Below are positions 1-9,061 of a stretch of 31,441 nt of DNA, in pieces. This DNA is from Bacillota bacterium (GTDB lineage Bacteria > Bacillota > Clostridia > Acetivibrionales > DSM-1351), in contig JAEWAX010000112.1 of the NCBI GenBank assembly GCA_023391425.1, forward strand, positions 1 to 31,441, written 5' to 3'. Positions within the stretch are counted from its first letter, which is position 1, and every line of letters begins with the position of its first letter. The translations under genes and the position numbers were made by a program. Under the pieces are notes generated by a model, which was given only the letters and a program-made list of their open reading frames with translations, was not told where the DNA came from and ran no database searches.

Positions 1-916
1 GCTTTCCGTCTTTCAACCTTTCCAGTCTTTCCGAGGTTTCCAGCTTTTGAAGTGCATTAGAATCTTCATTATCATATATGTCAAAAGATACACGGTTATA
101 CATGGACGAATAATCTGCGATATGATCGGACAGGAGCTTAGAGTAACTTTTGAGTACAGCATTGTCTAGGTATTTTAAGCACTGTTCTTCGTATTCCTTA
201 TGATAATAACTTGTAGCAGCAGATATCAATAGTGTTACCGCATTTGCTTCCTCGACAATGAGATTTTCACCAAGAGTGTATACCTTACCGCCCTCCGTTA
301 TTGCCCTTACCATTGAACAGTATCTAATGCCATTATCTGCTCCACAGCTTGCATACATTCCTATGGTATTACCACCTATTGCGGTAACATTATCAATAAA
401 TCTGCCCCTTCTCATATTTGCTGTAAAGCTAATCTTTCCTGAGACATCAGCACTTATCCGAATGGCCATGACTTGATCAGCTGCACTTGAAAAATATTCT
501 CTGGTATATTTTATTCCATTTGAAATGTATCTGATAGTAACACAGGCATCTTCAAGATTCAGTTCTCTTGAATAGCCTGTTATATTGTTTTCATCAATAT
601 CAAAATGCAGGTACAGATTTCCTAAAGTCTGGTATGGGCGTTGGCTTTCAGGTACACCGGAAAGTGCAAGTTTGGCAAGCCTTTCAGCCTCTTTTATCCT
701 GCCTTCCGACAGGAGCCAGCGTATTCTGGGTAAATTGGCTAGGGCATCGGGATTGTTTCTGTCTATTGGATTACCATACCATATGCTGTCTTCATTTAAT
801 TGTACGTTCTCATTTTTTACATGTCCATATATCATGCCACCAAGTCTGCCATTTCCTATTGGTAATGCTTCATTCCAATCCATAGCCGGCCTTTTATACC
901 ATAGATATTGTTTCAT
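1..916 (-). CDS. GH95 family alpha-L-fucosidase-type glycoside hydrolase, N-terminal part (runs off window)
   Basis: The frame is open from the ATG at 914-916 to the window edge, giving 305 residues with no stop. A GGGG at 924-927 lies upstream as a weak ribosome binding site. The N-terminus reads MKQYLWYKRPAMDWNEALP followed by IGNGRLGGMIYG, the typical opening of the GH95 N-terminal beta-sandwich; NEDSIWYGNP follows around residues 41-50. GH95 enzymes are usually about 750-800 residues and remove alpha-1,2-linked L-fucose (or L-galactose) from xyloglucan and other glycans by inversion. The catalytic (alpha/alpha)6 barrel lies beyond the window, so activity cannot be judged. No signal peptide is seen, which suggests a cytoplasmic enzyme. 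It is the last visible gene of the operon that starts with the GH39 xylosidase, 83 bp after the DUF3237 gene. Confidence 0.88.
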   Translation of the reverse strand, partial: MKQYLWYKRPAMDWNEALPIGNGRLGGMIYGHVKNENVQLNEDSIWYGNPIDRNNPDALANLPRIRWLLSEGRIKEAERLAKLALSGVPESQRPYQTLGNLYLHFDIDENNITGYSRELNLEDACVTIRYISNGIKYTREYFSSAADQVMAIRISADVSGKISFTANMRRGRFIDNVTAIGGNTIGMYASCGADNGIRYCSMVRAITEGGKVYTLGENLIVEEANAVTLLISAATSYYHKEYEEQCLKYLDNAVLKSYSKLLSDHIADYSSMYNRVSFDIYDNEDSNALQKLETSERLERLKDGK

Positions 917-999
917 TCTAATCCCCATGTCTCAAAGTTCTGTCAATTAGTCAAGTGAATTTAATCGACCCATAGAATTGTTTGTATTTTCAACAATTA

Positions 1000-1422
1000 C
1001 TATCTCATTTTATAAACCTCTATACTTACAGCAGGCTTCCCAGTTTGCAAAACTTGCAGGCTTCCAACAAAGATCCCACTGCACAACCATGCATACTTAT
1101 CTCCGGATACTTGAAATCTTGGTGTAGTTATAATTCTGGCGTTTTCAGCTTTTGAGTCAATATATCCCTCATTTTCAACTGAAATATACTGTCCGTCTTC
1201 CGTCTGCAAAGCGTATTTTGCGAACACATGGGATAGATTATCATTTATAGCAGTATTCCAGTCATATCCTCCAGGCATTACAATTCCTTTTATACCTTCG
1301 CCCGAAAATGTCCCACCTGTTATTGGAATCAACCTGAGATACCCTTTATGAGTTTGTCCAACCTCCTGAGTTTCTCCTATTTCAACTGTTAATTTCATTA
1401 TAAGGTCAGCTTCTAGTTGCAT
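1000..1422 (-). CDS. DUF3237 family protein
   Basis: A protein of 140 residues from the ATG at 1420-1422, which has AAAGGA about 10 bases upstream. A TTG at 1450-1452 would add ten residues (TTGGGCTAC...) and overlap the esterase stop, so the internal ATG is preferred; family members also begin near this point. The motifs ITGGTFSGEGIKG, VMPGGYDWN and YALQTEDGQYISVENEGY are typical of DUF3237 (UPF0311), a small beta-barrel family of unknown biochemical role. The gene follows the esterase by 14 bp and precedes the GH95 gene, so it is part of a carbohydrate operon. Its job there is unknown; a helper or sugar/ester-binding role is only a guess. It looks full length. Confidence 0.85.
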   Translation of the reverse strand: MQLEADLIMKLTVEIGETQEVGQTHKGYLRLIPITGGTFSGEGIKGIVMPGGYDWNTAINDNLSHVFAKYALQTEDGQYISVENEGYIDSKAENARIITTPRFQVSGDKYAWLCSGIFVGSLQVLQTGKPAVSIEVYKMR

Positions 1423-1436
1423 TCTTTTTTTTCCTT

Positions 1437-2225
1437 TTAATTTGTAGCCCAAATTAATCCTTTCTCAATATATTCATTCCAGAAGTCCCAATTATGATCC
1501 CCTGAACTCTCTGTGTAGGTGTGTTCTATATTTTCAGTAACTAAGAAATTATGATAATCACGGTTCTCTCTCAATAAAAAATCTTCTGTTCCACAAGCCA
1601 TATATATTTGAGGAATAACTAAATTATTTCTTTTAAGATTGGTGATAAGCGCCTCAGGATCTTTATCACTTCCTAAAAGCTGATTTAGGTCTCCAAAAAC
1701 TCTTCTATAATATGCATAGTCAGCAATAGGGTCTTTGAAATCAATTGGAATTCCAGCAATGTTTTTTGTAATAAGAGCTGAAGACAATGCGATTATTCGA
1801 CCGAAGTTTTCAGCGTATTTTAATCCATTTCTGATTGCACCATAACCACCCATAGATAGTCCACCTATGTATGTATCTTCTCTTTTATTTGATAAGTGAA
1901 ACATCTTGCGTGTAAAATCAACCAGTTCATTACCTATGAATTCACTGTATAATTCACCCATGTCTGTATCATCCAAATAGAATCTATTATCTCCAGAAGG
2001 CATGAATACTGCAATGTTATACTTTTGTGATAGTTCCTGAATTTTAGTCCCACAAACCCAGTCCATATAGTTATGCGCGTACCCAGATAGGAGATATAGC
2101 GATTTCAGAGGGTTTACTTCTTCCTTTTGATTATGTATCTGATAGTTATCAATTGGTACAAGGGCATTAAAACCGACTTGCCTTTTCATGGTTTTGGCAA
2201 AAAAATTTACTTGTAATAAAGCCAT
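1437..2225 (-). CDS. Alpha/beta-hydrolase esterase (esterase D / EstA-like, putative acetyl esterase)
   Basis: A 262-residue protein from an ATG with AGGAGG about 8 bases upstream (2232-2239). It has the esterase family fold (PF00756, CE1-like): YLLSGYAHNYMDW forms the oxyanion loop, GGLSMGGYGA carries the nucleophile S124, and D215 (ACGTEDF) and H244 (SGDHNWDF) complete the triad. Close relatives are tributyrin or acetyl-xylan-oligosaccharide esterases such as pneumococcal EstA. No signal peptide is visible, so it probably removes acetyl groups from imported xylo-oligosaccharides in the cytoplasm. It lies 79 bp after the GH39 xylosidase and just before the DUF3237 gene in one transcription unit, which supports a role in deacetylating hemicellulose fragments. 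The substrate is inferred from context. Confidence 0.87.
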   Translation of the reverse strand: MALLQVNFFAKTMKRQVGFNALVPIDNYQIHNQKEEVNPLKSLYLLSGYAHNYMDWVCGTKIQELSQKYNIAVFMPSGDNRFYLDDTDMGELYSEFIGNELVDFTRKMFHLSNKREDTYIGGLSMGGYGAIRNGLKYAENFGRIIALSSALITKNIAGIPIDFKDPIADYAYYRRVFGDLNQLLGSDKDPEALITNLKRNNLVIPQIYMACGTEDFLLRENRDYHNFLVTENIEHTYTESSGDHNWDFWNEYIEKGLIWATN

Positions 2226-2304
2226 TCAGATATCCTCCTCTATTTTAATAATTCATATTAGCTTGTAATACGTATCGTCTAGTTACCTGATAGCATACTA
2301 TCTA

Positions 2305-3810
2305 CTAGTATCCCGGTATCATACTATCATCGAGTTTGTAATAAGTAGCAGTTTCATCTTTAATTTGACTTATTTCAAAATACGATACTTCATTTTTAGT
2401 TAATTGAAAATCTATATTTAGTTTTTTATCCTTACATCCTACTCTATCAAAGGTAATTTGAGGCTGAGCAGCCTGCTTTAGTATATCCACCAATTTCTTA
2501 TCTGGAAATCTTGGGCGACCCATCTGTATCCACACTCGCCATGGGTTAGCATATTGCTCGTTAACTGTTTTACGTTTAATAAAGTATTCTCCATTCGGGA
2601 GTGATAATTCCAAGGATAATTCTTTAAGAAAATCATTCCCCTTCTCCATAATTGGATTCCAGGCGATTATAGTAACAGTCCCATCAGTCCGGCGCGTTGC
2701 TAGTATACTTTCGTCTCTGTAAAGGACATCCTTTCCCATTTCAGCAAAAAAACTGAACATGTGAAATGTAGGCTTTGGAATATTATTGAGTGCCACTAAA
2801 CCAAACCCGCCATGGAATTGAGCTCTTGGAACATCCTGTTCTTCAAATACATCACTAAATGTCCAGTATGAAAATGAATCTACTATATCTCCAGCTTCAC
2901 TGATAATCCTAGCAAGATATGCAGCATTCAAGGGAGTGTCATGGACTGGATTCAAAGGGGTATAGGAAGTATTATATTCCGTAATATGAAATGGCAAATT
3001 AGGAAAAGGCGAATTATTTATCATTTCACGAACAGAATTCAATTCCTTTAGCATATCCACAGGTTCTGTCAAATCCTGATAAACCAGTTCATGTGTTTTC
3101 AGTTTAGCCTGCTTTGAGGAATATAAATGTCTGGAAACAAAGTCAACAGGTACATCTTCTTTTTTGCAGAACTCTAGGAAATCCTCTATCCAGTAGTCCG
3201 CACCTCCACAAATAGCTGGACCTCCAACTTGAAGGCCTTCATTTATTTCCTTAATGGCCAGAGCAGTTACCTTATATAGTTTAAAATATTCGTTTTGGTC
3301 GGCATCCTTCCAGAATACATCAAGATTTGGCTCATTCCATACCTCAAAAGGCCACTTTAGCACTTCATCTATTCCATAACGACTAATAGAATGGTTTACG
3401 ACAGCCTGGATAAGGTCCTTCCATTTTTCATAATCCTTTGGAGGAGTTACATTACCCTTCCAATAAAAAACAGTCTGCTCTCCCGACGCGAGTTTGGAGG
3501 GCATAAAACCCAATTCCACAAAAGGTTTCAGTCCCCTTTCAAGGAAAGAGTCAAAAATCTTATCTATGTATGTGAAATTGTAAAAAGGTCTCTTCTCTCC
3601 GTCTATTTCGTATTCTCTATAAATACCAGTATCGTCATGCAGTAATCCATGTCCTCTAATATATTTAAAATTAATAGCCTCTTGAACAAATTCCAACGTA
3701 TCAAGATATTCCTTCTGAAGAGCAATCCCCATACGTTCTGTACCTACGCAGAAATTCCAGTTATTCTTAAATAAACCTGTCACGCGATTTAAAATTTCTA
3801 TTTTTTCCAT
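2305..3810 (-). CDS. GH39 beta-xylosidase
   Basis: A 501-residue protein, the normal length for GH39. The ATG is preceded by GAGGAGG. The family opening is present (FCVGTERMGIALQKEY, then YIRGHGLLHDD). The catalytic residues are clear: WPFEVWNEPN carries the acid/base E160, and PFHITEYN carries the nucleophile E278. These match E160 and E277 of the well-studied Thermoanaerobacterium XynB. GH39 enzymes are retaining and release xylose from the non-reducing end of xylo-oligosaccharides. There is no signal peptide, so it should act in the cytoplasm. It is the first gene of the operon with the esterase, DUF3237 and GH95 genes. A GH39 alpha-L-iduronidase or another GH39 activity is much less likely in this setting. 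Confidence 0.92.
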   Translation of the reverse strand: MEKIEILNRVTGLFKNNWNFCVGTERMGIALQKEYLDTLEFVQEAINFKYIRGHGLLHDDTGIYREYEIDGEKRPFYNFTYIDKIFDSFLERGLKPFVELGFMPSKLASGEQTVFYWKGNVTPPKDYEKWKDLIQAVVNHSISRYGIDEVLKWPFEVWNEPNLDVFWKDADQNEYFKLYKVTALAIKEINEGLQVGGPAICGGADYWIEDFLEFCKKEDVPVDFVSRHLYSSKQAKLKTHELVYQDLTEPVDMLKELNSVREMINNSPFPNLPFHITEYNTSYTPLNPVHDTPLNAAYLARIISEAGDIVDSFSYWTFSDVFEEQDVPRAQFHGGFGLVALNNIPKPTFHMFSFFAEMGKDVLYRDESILATRRTDGTVTIIAWNPIMEKGNDFLKELSLELSLPNGEYFIKRKTVNEQYANPWRVWIQMGRPRFPDKKLVDILKQAAQPQITFDRVGCKDKKLNIDFQLTKNEVSYFEISQIKDETATYYKLDDSMIPGY

Positions 3811-4281
3811 ATATCCTCCTCGTATTTAAAAGTAAAACCTCTTGATATTTATCAGCATTTATCTCAACATTTACGCAAGTATCAAAAAGCATTATAAATT
3901 TATTCTATACTATTATCACACAAGTTCGCGCTCTATTCAAAAATATTTTTTAAATATAAATCTTGTATTTCCTGCCAACAACAGCAAACCAAAGAAATAT
4001 ATAATATCATTAAATATCCTAAAATATGTCCAAAATCTCTTGAAATGCATTGTATATTTTGATAAAATATACACATCTTTTCCAAACAATGTTATTTATG
4101 GTAATTGCGCGTAAGCCAAAAGGTTGTCAGTAACATTTCAATGTCCTTGAAGAGGTATTTTTAAGGCAGTATAAGATAAGGAAACTGTTATTCACAACAT
4201 GTCCTTTTAGAATAGTATTATTGTATTATAATAATAGTTTCTTATCTATAAAGCAAGATTTAAAGGGGAGGATACAATATT
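3811..4281. other. 471-bp divergent intergenic region
   Basis: This AT-rich stretch separates the minus-strand GH39 operon from the plus-strand gene at 4282. The short frames in it look non-coding. It must hold promoters for both sides. No strong -35/-10 pair is clear for the GH39 operon. For the plus-strand gene there is a perfect TATAAT at 4227-4232 with no good -35 box. The long inverted repeat at 4175-4246 is listed separately. Confidence 0.6.
4175..4246 (+). repeat. Long inverted repeat / leader hairpin upstream of the gene at 4282
   Basis: The arms are 4175-4192 (GATAAGGAAACTGTTATT) and 4230-4246 (AATAATAGTTTCTTATC). They pair over 17 positions with one bulged G and one G-U pair, enclosing 37 bases. 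The loop holds a competing short repeat (ATTATT / AATAAT) that shares the right arm, so two alternative folds are possible. The right arm ends about 35 bases before the start codon, leaving the ribosome binding site free. Because a TATAAT overlaps the right arm, this may be an operator rather than an RNA structure. Confidence 0.45.
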
Positions 4282-5388
4282 ATGGAACATGTACTTCCGA
4301 TTAAGCCAGATCCAAATTTCCAGACATCTTGTTGGGATGCAAATTGGTTATCACTAGTCTTGTCAGATGACAAGTATTTACCGTGGTATATTGAACATTT
4401 TATTAGTATCCACATGAGAAATAACTACATAGTTCATTATTATGATGTATATGGGATAGATTATTGTTCAATTTATGATGAAGTACTTGAAATTGTCCCT
4501 TTAGAGGCGTTTTATAAAGATATAGATGATGTTGTTTCATTTACGAAAAAGAATATTGATAATGGATATTATGTAAATTTTACTTTAGATCTATTTTATA
4601 TTGATTTTTCCAATGATTATAATAATAATCATAATTTTCATGGGCCATTAGTTTTCGGATATAATGACGAGAAAAAAGTTTTTTATGGTTATGATTTGTT
4701 GTTTGGCATATCAGAATACAAATTTGATCAGTATAAATCAGCGTGTGAGAGCCTATTTGCAAATATTAGAGATACTCTTGCTAATGACCTCAATAAAGAG
4801 CATGAAAATTACAATTTCAATAAAAAGGATTTTTTTACTTATCATATTGGTCTTCATTGCAAAGGATTCATAGCATGTTTAAAAAATGGAAATTTTAGAA
4901 AAAAACCTTCGTTGGGACGGATTCTCTTGGCAATAGAAGACTGCCTTGAAGGGAATATATTTATAAACGAAAAGAATAGTATTTTAAATAAATGGTATGG
5001 GGTATCAATGTACAACAAATTCAATAATGATATCCTAAATAACTGGAATCAAATTAAAGAAAACTTTAGTATTGAACAGCTTCGCACTGTTTATTTTGGA
5101 TTCAAAACTATAGTAGAGGATAAAAAAGGGTTAAAATACCGAATGGATTACTTATATAATAATGGTATTATACCTGCCGACTACGATTTACAGAACAGGT
5201 TTGATTTCTTTTACAAGAGACTTAACCAAGCATTTTTACTATTAGTTAAGTTTAATGAAACACAAAATGCAAAATATTTAGATCAAACAAAAATTATAAT
5301 GCAAAATATTGTAGATTTAGATAGAGAAGTTCTGGAAAGGTCCAGTGACGCTATCTTTGGTGTAATAAAACATGATTACAACTCATGA
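4282..5388 (+). CDS. Unknown protein, possible C39/papain-like (BtrH N-terminal-like) fold
   Basis: A 368-residue protein, ATG preceded by GGGGAGG with 10-base spacing. It is rich in Asn, Tyr, Phe and Asp, has no signal peptide and no clear membrane segment. I do not recognise a named family with certainty. The N-terminal 140 residues have the layout of C39-like and BtrH N-terminal domains: an early Cys (C17, in QTSCWDANWL), then His in NFHGPLVFGYND (H120) and an Asp about 18 residues later in FYGYD (D138). In such domains these form a Cys-His-Asp triad used for peptide cleavage or acyl transfer. The C-terminal half looks helical. It stands alone between two sugar operons transcribed from the other strand, so context gives little help. 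The fold assignment is an inference from spacing only. Confidence 0.6.
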   Translation: MEHVLPIKPDPNFQTSCWDANWLSLVLSDDKYLPWYIEHFISIHMRNNYIVHYYDVYGIDYCSIYDEVLEIVPLEAFYKDIDDVVSFTKKNIDNGYYVNFTLDLFYIDFSNDYNNNHNFHGPLVFGYNDEKKVFYGYDLLFGISEYKFDQYKSACESLFANIRDTLANDLNKEHENYNFNKKDFFTYHIGLHCKGFIACLKNGNFRKKPSLGRILLAIEDCLEGNIFINEKNSILNKWYGVSMYNKFNNDILNNWNQIKENFSIEQLRTVYFGFKTIVEDKKGLKYRMDYLYNNGIIPADYDLQNRFDFFYKRLNQAFLLLVKFNETQNAKYLDQTKIIMQNIVDLDREVLERSSDAIFGVIKHDYNS

Positions 5389-5458
5389 GCCATACCAAAT
5401 CCTTAATAATTACGTGATGAGTTTTGATTTTCTTAGCATTTTTTGAATTATGTAGTGC

Positions 5459-5494
5459 AAAAATAAGTAAGCTTACCGTTAAGCAAGCCTACTT
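5459..5494 (-). terminator. Intrinsic terminator after the DUF5605 gene
   Basis: Read on the minus strand, AAGTAGGCTTGC (5483-5494) pairs with GTAAGCTTACTT (5465-5476) over 12 positions, including two G-U pairs, across a 6-base loop, and is followed by ATTTTTGC. The G-U pairs would be A-C mismatches on the plus strand, so the hairpin belongs to the minus-strand transcript. It lies about 24 bp past the stop at 5518. Confidence 0.75.
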
Positions 5495-5517
5495 AAAACA
5501 AGTAAGGTTATAAGGAT

Positions 5518-7035
5518 TTAAATATATTTTTTCCTGATTCGGACTGCCATGTACTCCTTGCCAGGCAAGTCAACAGAAAATTTACCTTTAAAAATACCAG
5601 CTTCTTTAACAGTCATTTCCCAGGTATCAATAATCTCTACAAAAAATTCACTCTCATCATCAAAATAGAAGTTTCTTGAACTAGGTCTATTTAGCCCATA
5701 GTAAAAAAGGTAGTAATCATTTTTACTGAAGACAGCATCAGGAACAGCAGCATTATCATCCCAATTAAATTGAGTTGTATGCTTTAAACCCAATCCAGGT
5801 GTTTCGCACAAAATTCCATGCAAAAATTTAATTCTTTCTTGGCTTGTCCCATACAATTCACCGCCATGGCTCCACCAAAGAATATTTTCAGGATGCATGT
5901 AGGTCTCGCCATGTCCAGCATATCCGCCGCGTACTGTCGCTTCCCAAAACCGCCTTACAAGCTCTTCACCGCTGATATTTCCCCAGCCATGCACTATGTT
6001 ACCCTCATAGGCTATTTCATCAAGCACTACCGGCTTCTTATAACTTTCACGGTAATCGTTTACAAGCTCAGCACATTTATAAATATCCTGACGCTGAATA
6101 CTGCAATGCGTTACCCATGGACGTTTGTAATCATAAAAATGAACACAGTTGTGTATGGATCTCAAATGATTGTAAGAATCCTTACTACATATAATTGATG
6201 CGTAGCGTTCCCAATCCTTGAGCGATTTTGTATTCATCAAATCATATTCATTAGCAAGACTCCACCATACGTTACGGAACGCTGAGAACCTTGAAATCAC
6301 ATAATTCCAATAAAGGTCGTCCTCCTGCTCTGACATTTCGGAAAAACCCCATCTATCATAGGGATGCATTATAATCAAGTCTGCCTCTATCCCCATATCC
6401 ATCAAATCCTGTATCCGTTTTTCAAACAAGCGGAAATGTTCAAGATTAAAACGTTTGAAATTCCAGTGATTGTCAGGGTTTGATGGGGTATATTCCATAA
6501 AGTTTTCTCTTGTTATTTTTGAATTATCACAGGGAGTCCCCTCGTATGGAAAAGTGATTGGGTCATTAAGGTTAAAGTCATAGTGCTTTGGAAATACACA
6601 GAATCTGATTTTATTAAAATACCCCTTTCTTAGAGTCTCAAGGGTTTTCTTCTGTAACTCTTGGGATTGGTGTGTCCAAGCATAGCAGGTAGTTCCAACA
6701 CAATAGTACGGAGTTCCATCCTCATATGCAAAATGATATGTATTGGCAACTCTCACAGGCCCATGGTTACACTGGCTAGGAGCAGTAACCGTAAACTCAC
6801 CACTAATGGATTTATCAGAAAAGCTCCCAAATACCTCATAGGTATATTCACCTTCAAAAGAAGGCATAAATCTTACTTTATATACTCCATCGCCATCATA
6901 AAAACCGTCGGTTTCAATTGTCTCATTTTTCCCTCTAAATATTCCTTTAATGTAATAATCAACAAAAGGGTTTTTATCACCATAACCCATTGCAGTAACT
7001 TCGTACATTCCCCATTTTTCAACCTTTGTCTTCAT
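5518..7035 (-). CDS. DUF5060/DUF5605 domain glycoside hydrolase-like protein
   Basis: A 505-residue protein with an ATG start and AAGGGGGG upstream. Residues about 1-90 form a DUF5060-type immunoglobulin-like domain (GIFRGKNETIETDGFYDGDG). A (beta/alpha)8-type barrel with the DUF4038-like opening GTPYYCVGTTCYAW follows, and then a small DUF5605 C-terminal beta domain. Two acidic sites fit a clan GH-A retaining enzyme: WWSLANEYD (N262-E263, acid/base) and PVVLDEIAYEGN (E340, nucleophile). No signal peptide is present. Family members sit beside hemicellulases and are thought to be glycosidases, but the substrate is not established. It starts 28 bp after the GH127 stop, so the two are co-transcribed; an arabinose- or apiose-containing oligosaccharide is a reasonable guess. 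Confidence 0.85.
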   Translation of the reverse strand: MKTKVEKWGMYEVTAMGYGDKNPFVDYYIKGIFRGKNETIETDGFYDGDGVYKVRFMPSFEGEYTYEVFGSFSDKSISGEFTVTAPSQCNHGPVRVANTYHFAYEDGTPYYCVGTTCYAWTHQSQELQKKTLETLRKGYFNKIRFCVFPKHYDFNLNDPITFPYEGTPCDNSKITRENFMEYTPSNPDNHWNFKRFNLEHFRLFEKRIQDLMDMGIEADLIIMHPYDRWGFSEMSEQEDDLYWNYVISRFSAFRNVWWSLANEYDLMNTKSLKDWERYASIICSKDSYNHLRSIHNCVHFYDYKRPWVTHCSIQRQDIYKCAELVNDYRESYKKPVVLDEIAYEGNIVHGWGNISGEELVRRFWEATVRGGYAGHGETYMHPENILWWSHGGELYGTSQERIKFLHGILCETPGLGLKHTTQFNWDDNAAVPDAVFSKNDYYLFYYGLNRPSSRNFYFDDESEFFVEIIDTWEMTVKEAGIFKGKFSVDLPGKEYMAVRIRKKYI

Positions 7036-7063
7036 TATAATACCCCCCTTGAAAAAAGATTAA

Positions 7064-9019
7064 TTACTTTTTCCTAATCCAAACTATCATTTCACCCTGT
7101 TCTCTGTTTCCCCACATAAAGTATGGAACAGCTTTGAATTCCGCTTCTCTTTCATTTTCAAAGTAGGTTTTGTATAATGCATCTCCCCAGTTATGTGCAT
7201 TTGTTCTGAATGCTTTCCCTCTTATTACAATTGTACCCTCAGCCAGGCTTTCATCTATTTCGGCATTGAGTGCAGAATTTGTATCAATCGACAGAGCTGA
7301 TAAAATTGGTTCGTTATCTACTTCCTCAAGGCAGTAAACCAAAGGGCCTCTTTGTAGGGCTACCTTGCCTGCGTTTGCACGAACCTTTGGATTTGCTTGA
7401 ATTACTTCCACAGGCATCTCCATGCAAAGTTCAATTTCATCTCCAGCCTTCCAATTACCCTTGAAGAAAACATAACCATTTTCAATCTTGGTACCTTCAA
7501 CCTTCTTTCCGTTTACTGATGCCGACCAGTTTTTGCACCAGCCCGGAATACGCAGTGCGAGTGATAAATCTCCTACACTGGAGGAAACTACTGTAAGTTT
7601 AATATTACCATTCCATGGATATCGGTTTTCCTGCTTCAACCTGATTTTTCCGTTCCCAAACTCTACTTCGGCTTCTCCACCTATATACAAATGTGTATAA
7701 ATTGTATTTTGGTTATAGGAATAAATGTATTGATTTAGCGATGTGAGCAGTCTGGCTATATTCGGAGGACAGCAGGCACAACCGAACCATTTTTGCCTGA
7801 CAGGCTTTATGTGATGCTTACCAGGATTCTTTTCCGAAGCTTCAGGCCAGACCTCCAAAGGGTTTACATAGAAGAAATGCCTTCCGTCACGTGACATACC
7901 TCCTAAAACTGTATTATATAAAGCCCTTTCCATTACGTCCGCATAGATACCGTGCTGCTCCATCTGCAGCATTCTATGAGCAAAAAATATCAAGCCTATA
8001 GAAGCACAAGACTCTGTATACATAGTGTCATTTGGAAGATCATAATCAAAGGTAAAAGCCTCACCATGATGTGTAGAGCCTATTCCCCCGATTATATACA
8101 TTTGCTTGTTTATCATGTTGTTCCATAGGCGTTTGCATGCGTCCAGAAGCGATTTGTCACCAGTTTCTCTGGCAATATCAGCCATAGCTGTGCACATATA
8201 GACAGCCCTTACTGCATGTCCGACTGCTACTTCTTGTTCACGCACGGGTTTATGTGCTTGAAAGTATTTCAAGTCCGGCACAGGAACCTGCCCCTTCGTC
8301 CAGTGGGAGTAACCATCTCTCTTTTCCCATTCCTTAGTCAAGAAATTTGGTTCTTTTCCTCTTTCATCTATAAAGTATTTACTGAGTCTAAGATACTTTT
8401 TATTGCCTGTTGCTTCATACAGCTTTACAAGTGCAAGCTCAATCTCCTGATGTCCATCGTATCCATGGAGCTTTTCAGGCTCTGGTCCAAAAACAGAATC
8501 TATATTATCTGCAAATCTACACATTATATCCAACAGCTTTCTCTTTCCAGTTGACTTATAATAAGCAACGGCAGCCTCCATCATATGCCCTGCAACATAT
8601 AATTCGTGGCACTCTTGCAAATTGGTCCACCTTTTTTTAGGCTCTTTGATTATAAAGTACGTATCTAGGTATCCATCCGGTTGTTGAGCTTTTTCAATTA
8701 TATTGATAATACCGTCAGCTATTTCTTCAAGTTTCGGATCAGGGTGAGTCTCAAGACTATAGCCCACTGCCTCCAACCATTTAGCTACATCGGTATCTTG
8801 AAATACAAATCCGTTGAATTCACCTTCTTCAATGCCTGCAGCAATCTTGAAGTTTCTTACTGCATAGCTGGGCTCTGCATCAGGTATACGGTCGTTTAAT
8901 GCCTCCCATTGGTAAGGTATTACGGTATTTCTCACAAGATCTACACATTCTGACCAAAAGGGGTCTAAAATTGTTACATTTTTAAGTGAAACAGGCTGAG
9001 AAGTCAAAAGTTTATTCAC
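7064..9019 (-). CDS. GH127 beta-L-arabinofuranosidase
   Basis: A 651-residue protein, usual for GH127 (DUF1680). The start is GTG at 9017-9019 with AAAGGAG 11 bases upstream; no ATG lies nearby in frame. The zinc-thiolate active site is complete. E320 (HHGEAF), E336 and C338 (YTESCAS), and C416-C417 (GCACCPPN) match E322, E338, C340, C417 and C418 of Bifidobacterium HypBA1, in which the last Cys is the nucleophile. The enzyme releases beta-linked L-arabinofuranose with retention. There is no signal peptide, so it acts on imported oligosaccharides. It is the first gene of an operon with the DUF5605 gene and is divergent from an AraC-type regulator, its likely controller. Confidence 0.93.
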   Translation of the reverse strand: MNKLLTSQPVSLKNVTILDPFWSECVDLVRNTVIPYQWEALNDRIPDAEPSYAVRNFKIAAGIEEGEFNGFVFQDTDVAKWLEAVGYSLETHPDPKLEEIADGIINIIEKAQQPDGYLDTYFIIKEPKKRWTNLQECHELYVAGHMMEAAVAYYKSTGKRKLLDIMCRFADNIDSVFGPEPEKLHGYDGHQEIELALVKLYEATGNKKYLRLSKYFIDERGKEPNFLTKEWEKRDGYSHWTKGQVPVPDLKYFQAHKPVREQEVAVGHAVRAVYMCTAMADIARETGDKSLLDACKRLWNNMINKQMYIIGGIGSTHHGEAFTFDYDLPNDTMYTESCASIGLIFFAHRMLQMEQHGIYADVMERALYNTVLGGMSRDGRHFFYVNPLEVWPEASEKNPGKHHIKPVRQKWFGCACCPPNIARLLTSLNQYIYSYNQNTIYTHLYIGGEAEVEFGNGKIRLKQENRYPWNGNIKLTVVSSSVGDLSLALRIPGWCKNWSASVNGKKVEGTKIENGYVFFKGNWKAGDEIELCMEMPVEVIQANPKVRANAGKVALQRGPLVYCLEEVDNEPILSALSIDTNSALNAEIDESLAEGTIVIRGKAFRTNAHNWGDALYKTYFENEREAEFKAVPYFMWGNREQGEMIVWIRKK

Positions 9020-9061
9020 ACTGACCTACGCTCCTTTTTAATAGGTGTATAAAATTGTATA

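Noticed and set aside
258..950. Overlapping plus-strand frames at the left edge
   Set aside because: They are shadows of the minus-strand GH95 gene, whose protein is clearly recognisable.
3842..4114. A 90-residue plus-strand frame in the intergenic region
   Set aside because: Lys/Ile/Tyr/Asn-rich with no ribosome binding site and no family features; a chance frame in AT-rich DNA.
5381..5430. AACTCAT...ATGAGTT stem as terminator of the gene at 4282
   Set aside because: A 30-base loop and a weak T-run make it doubtful.
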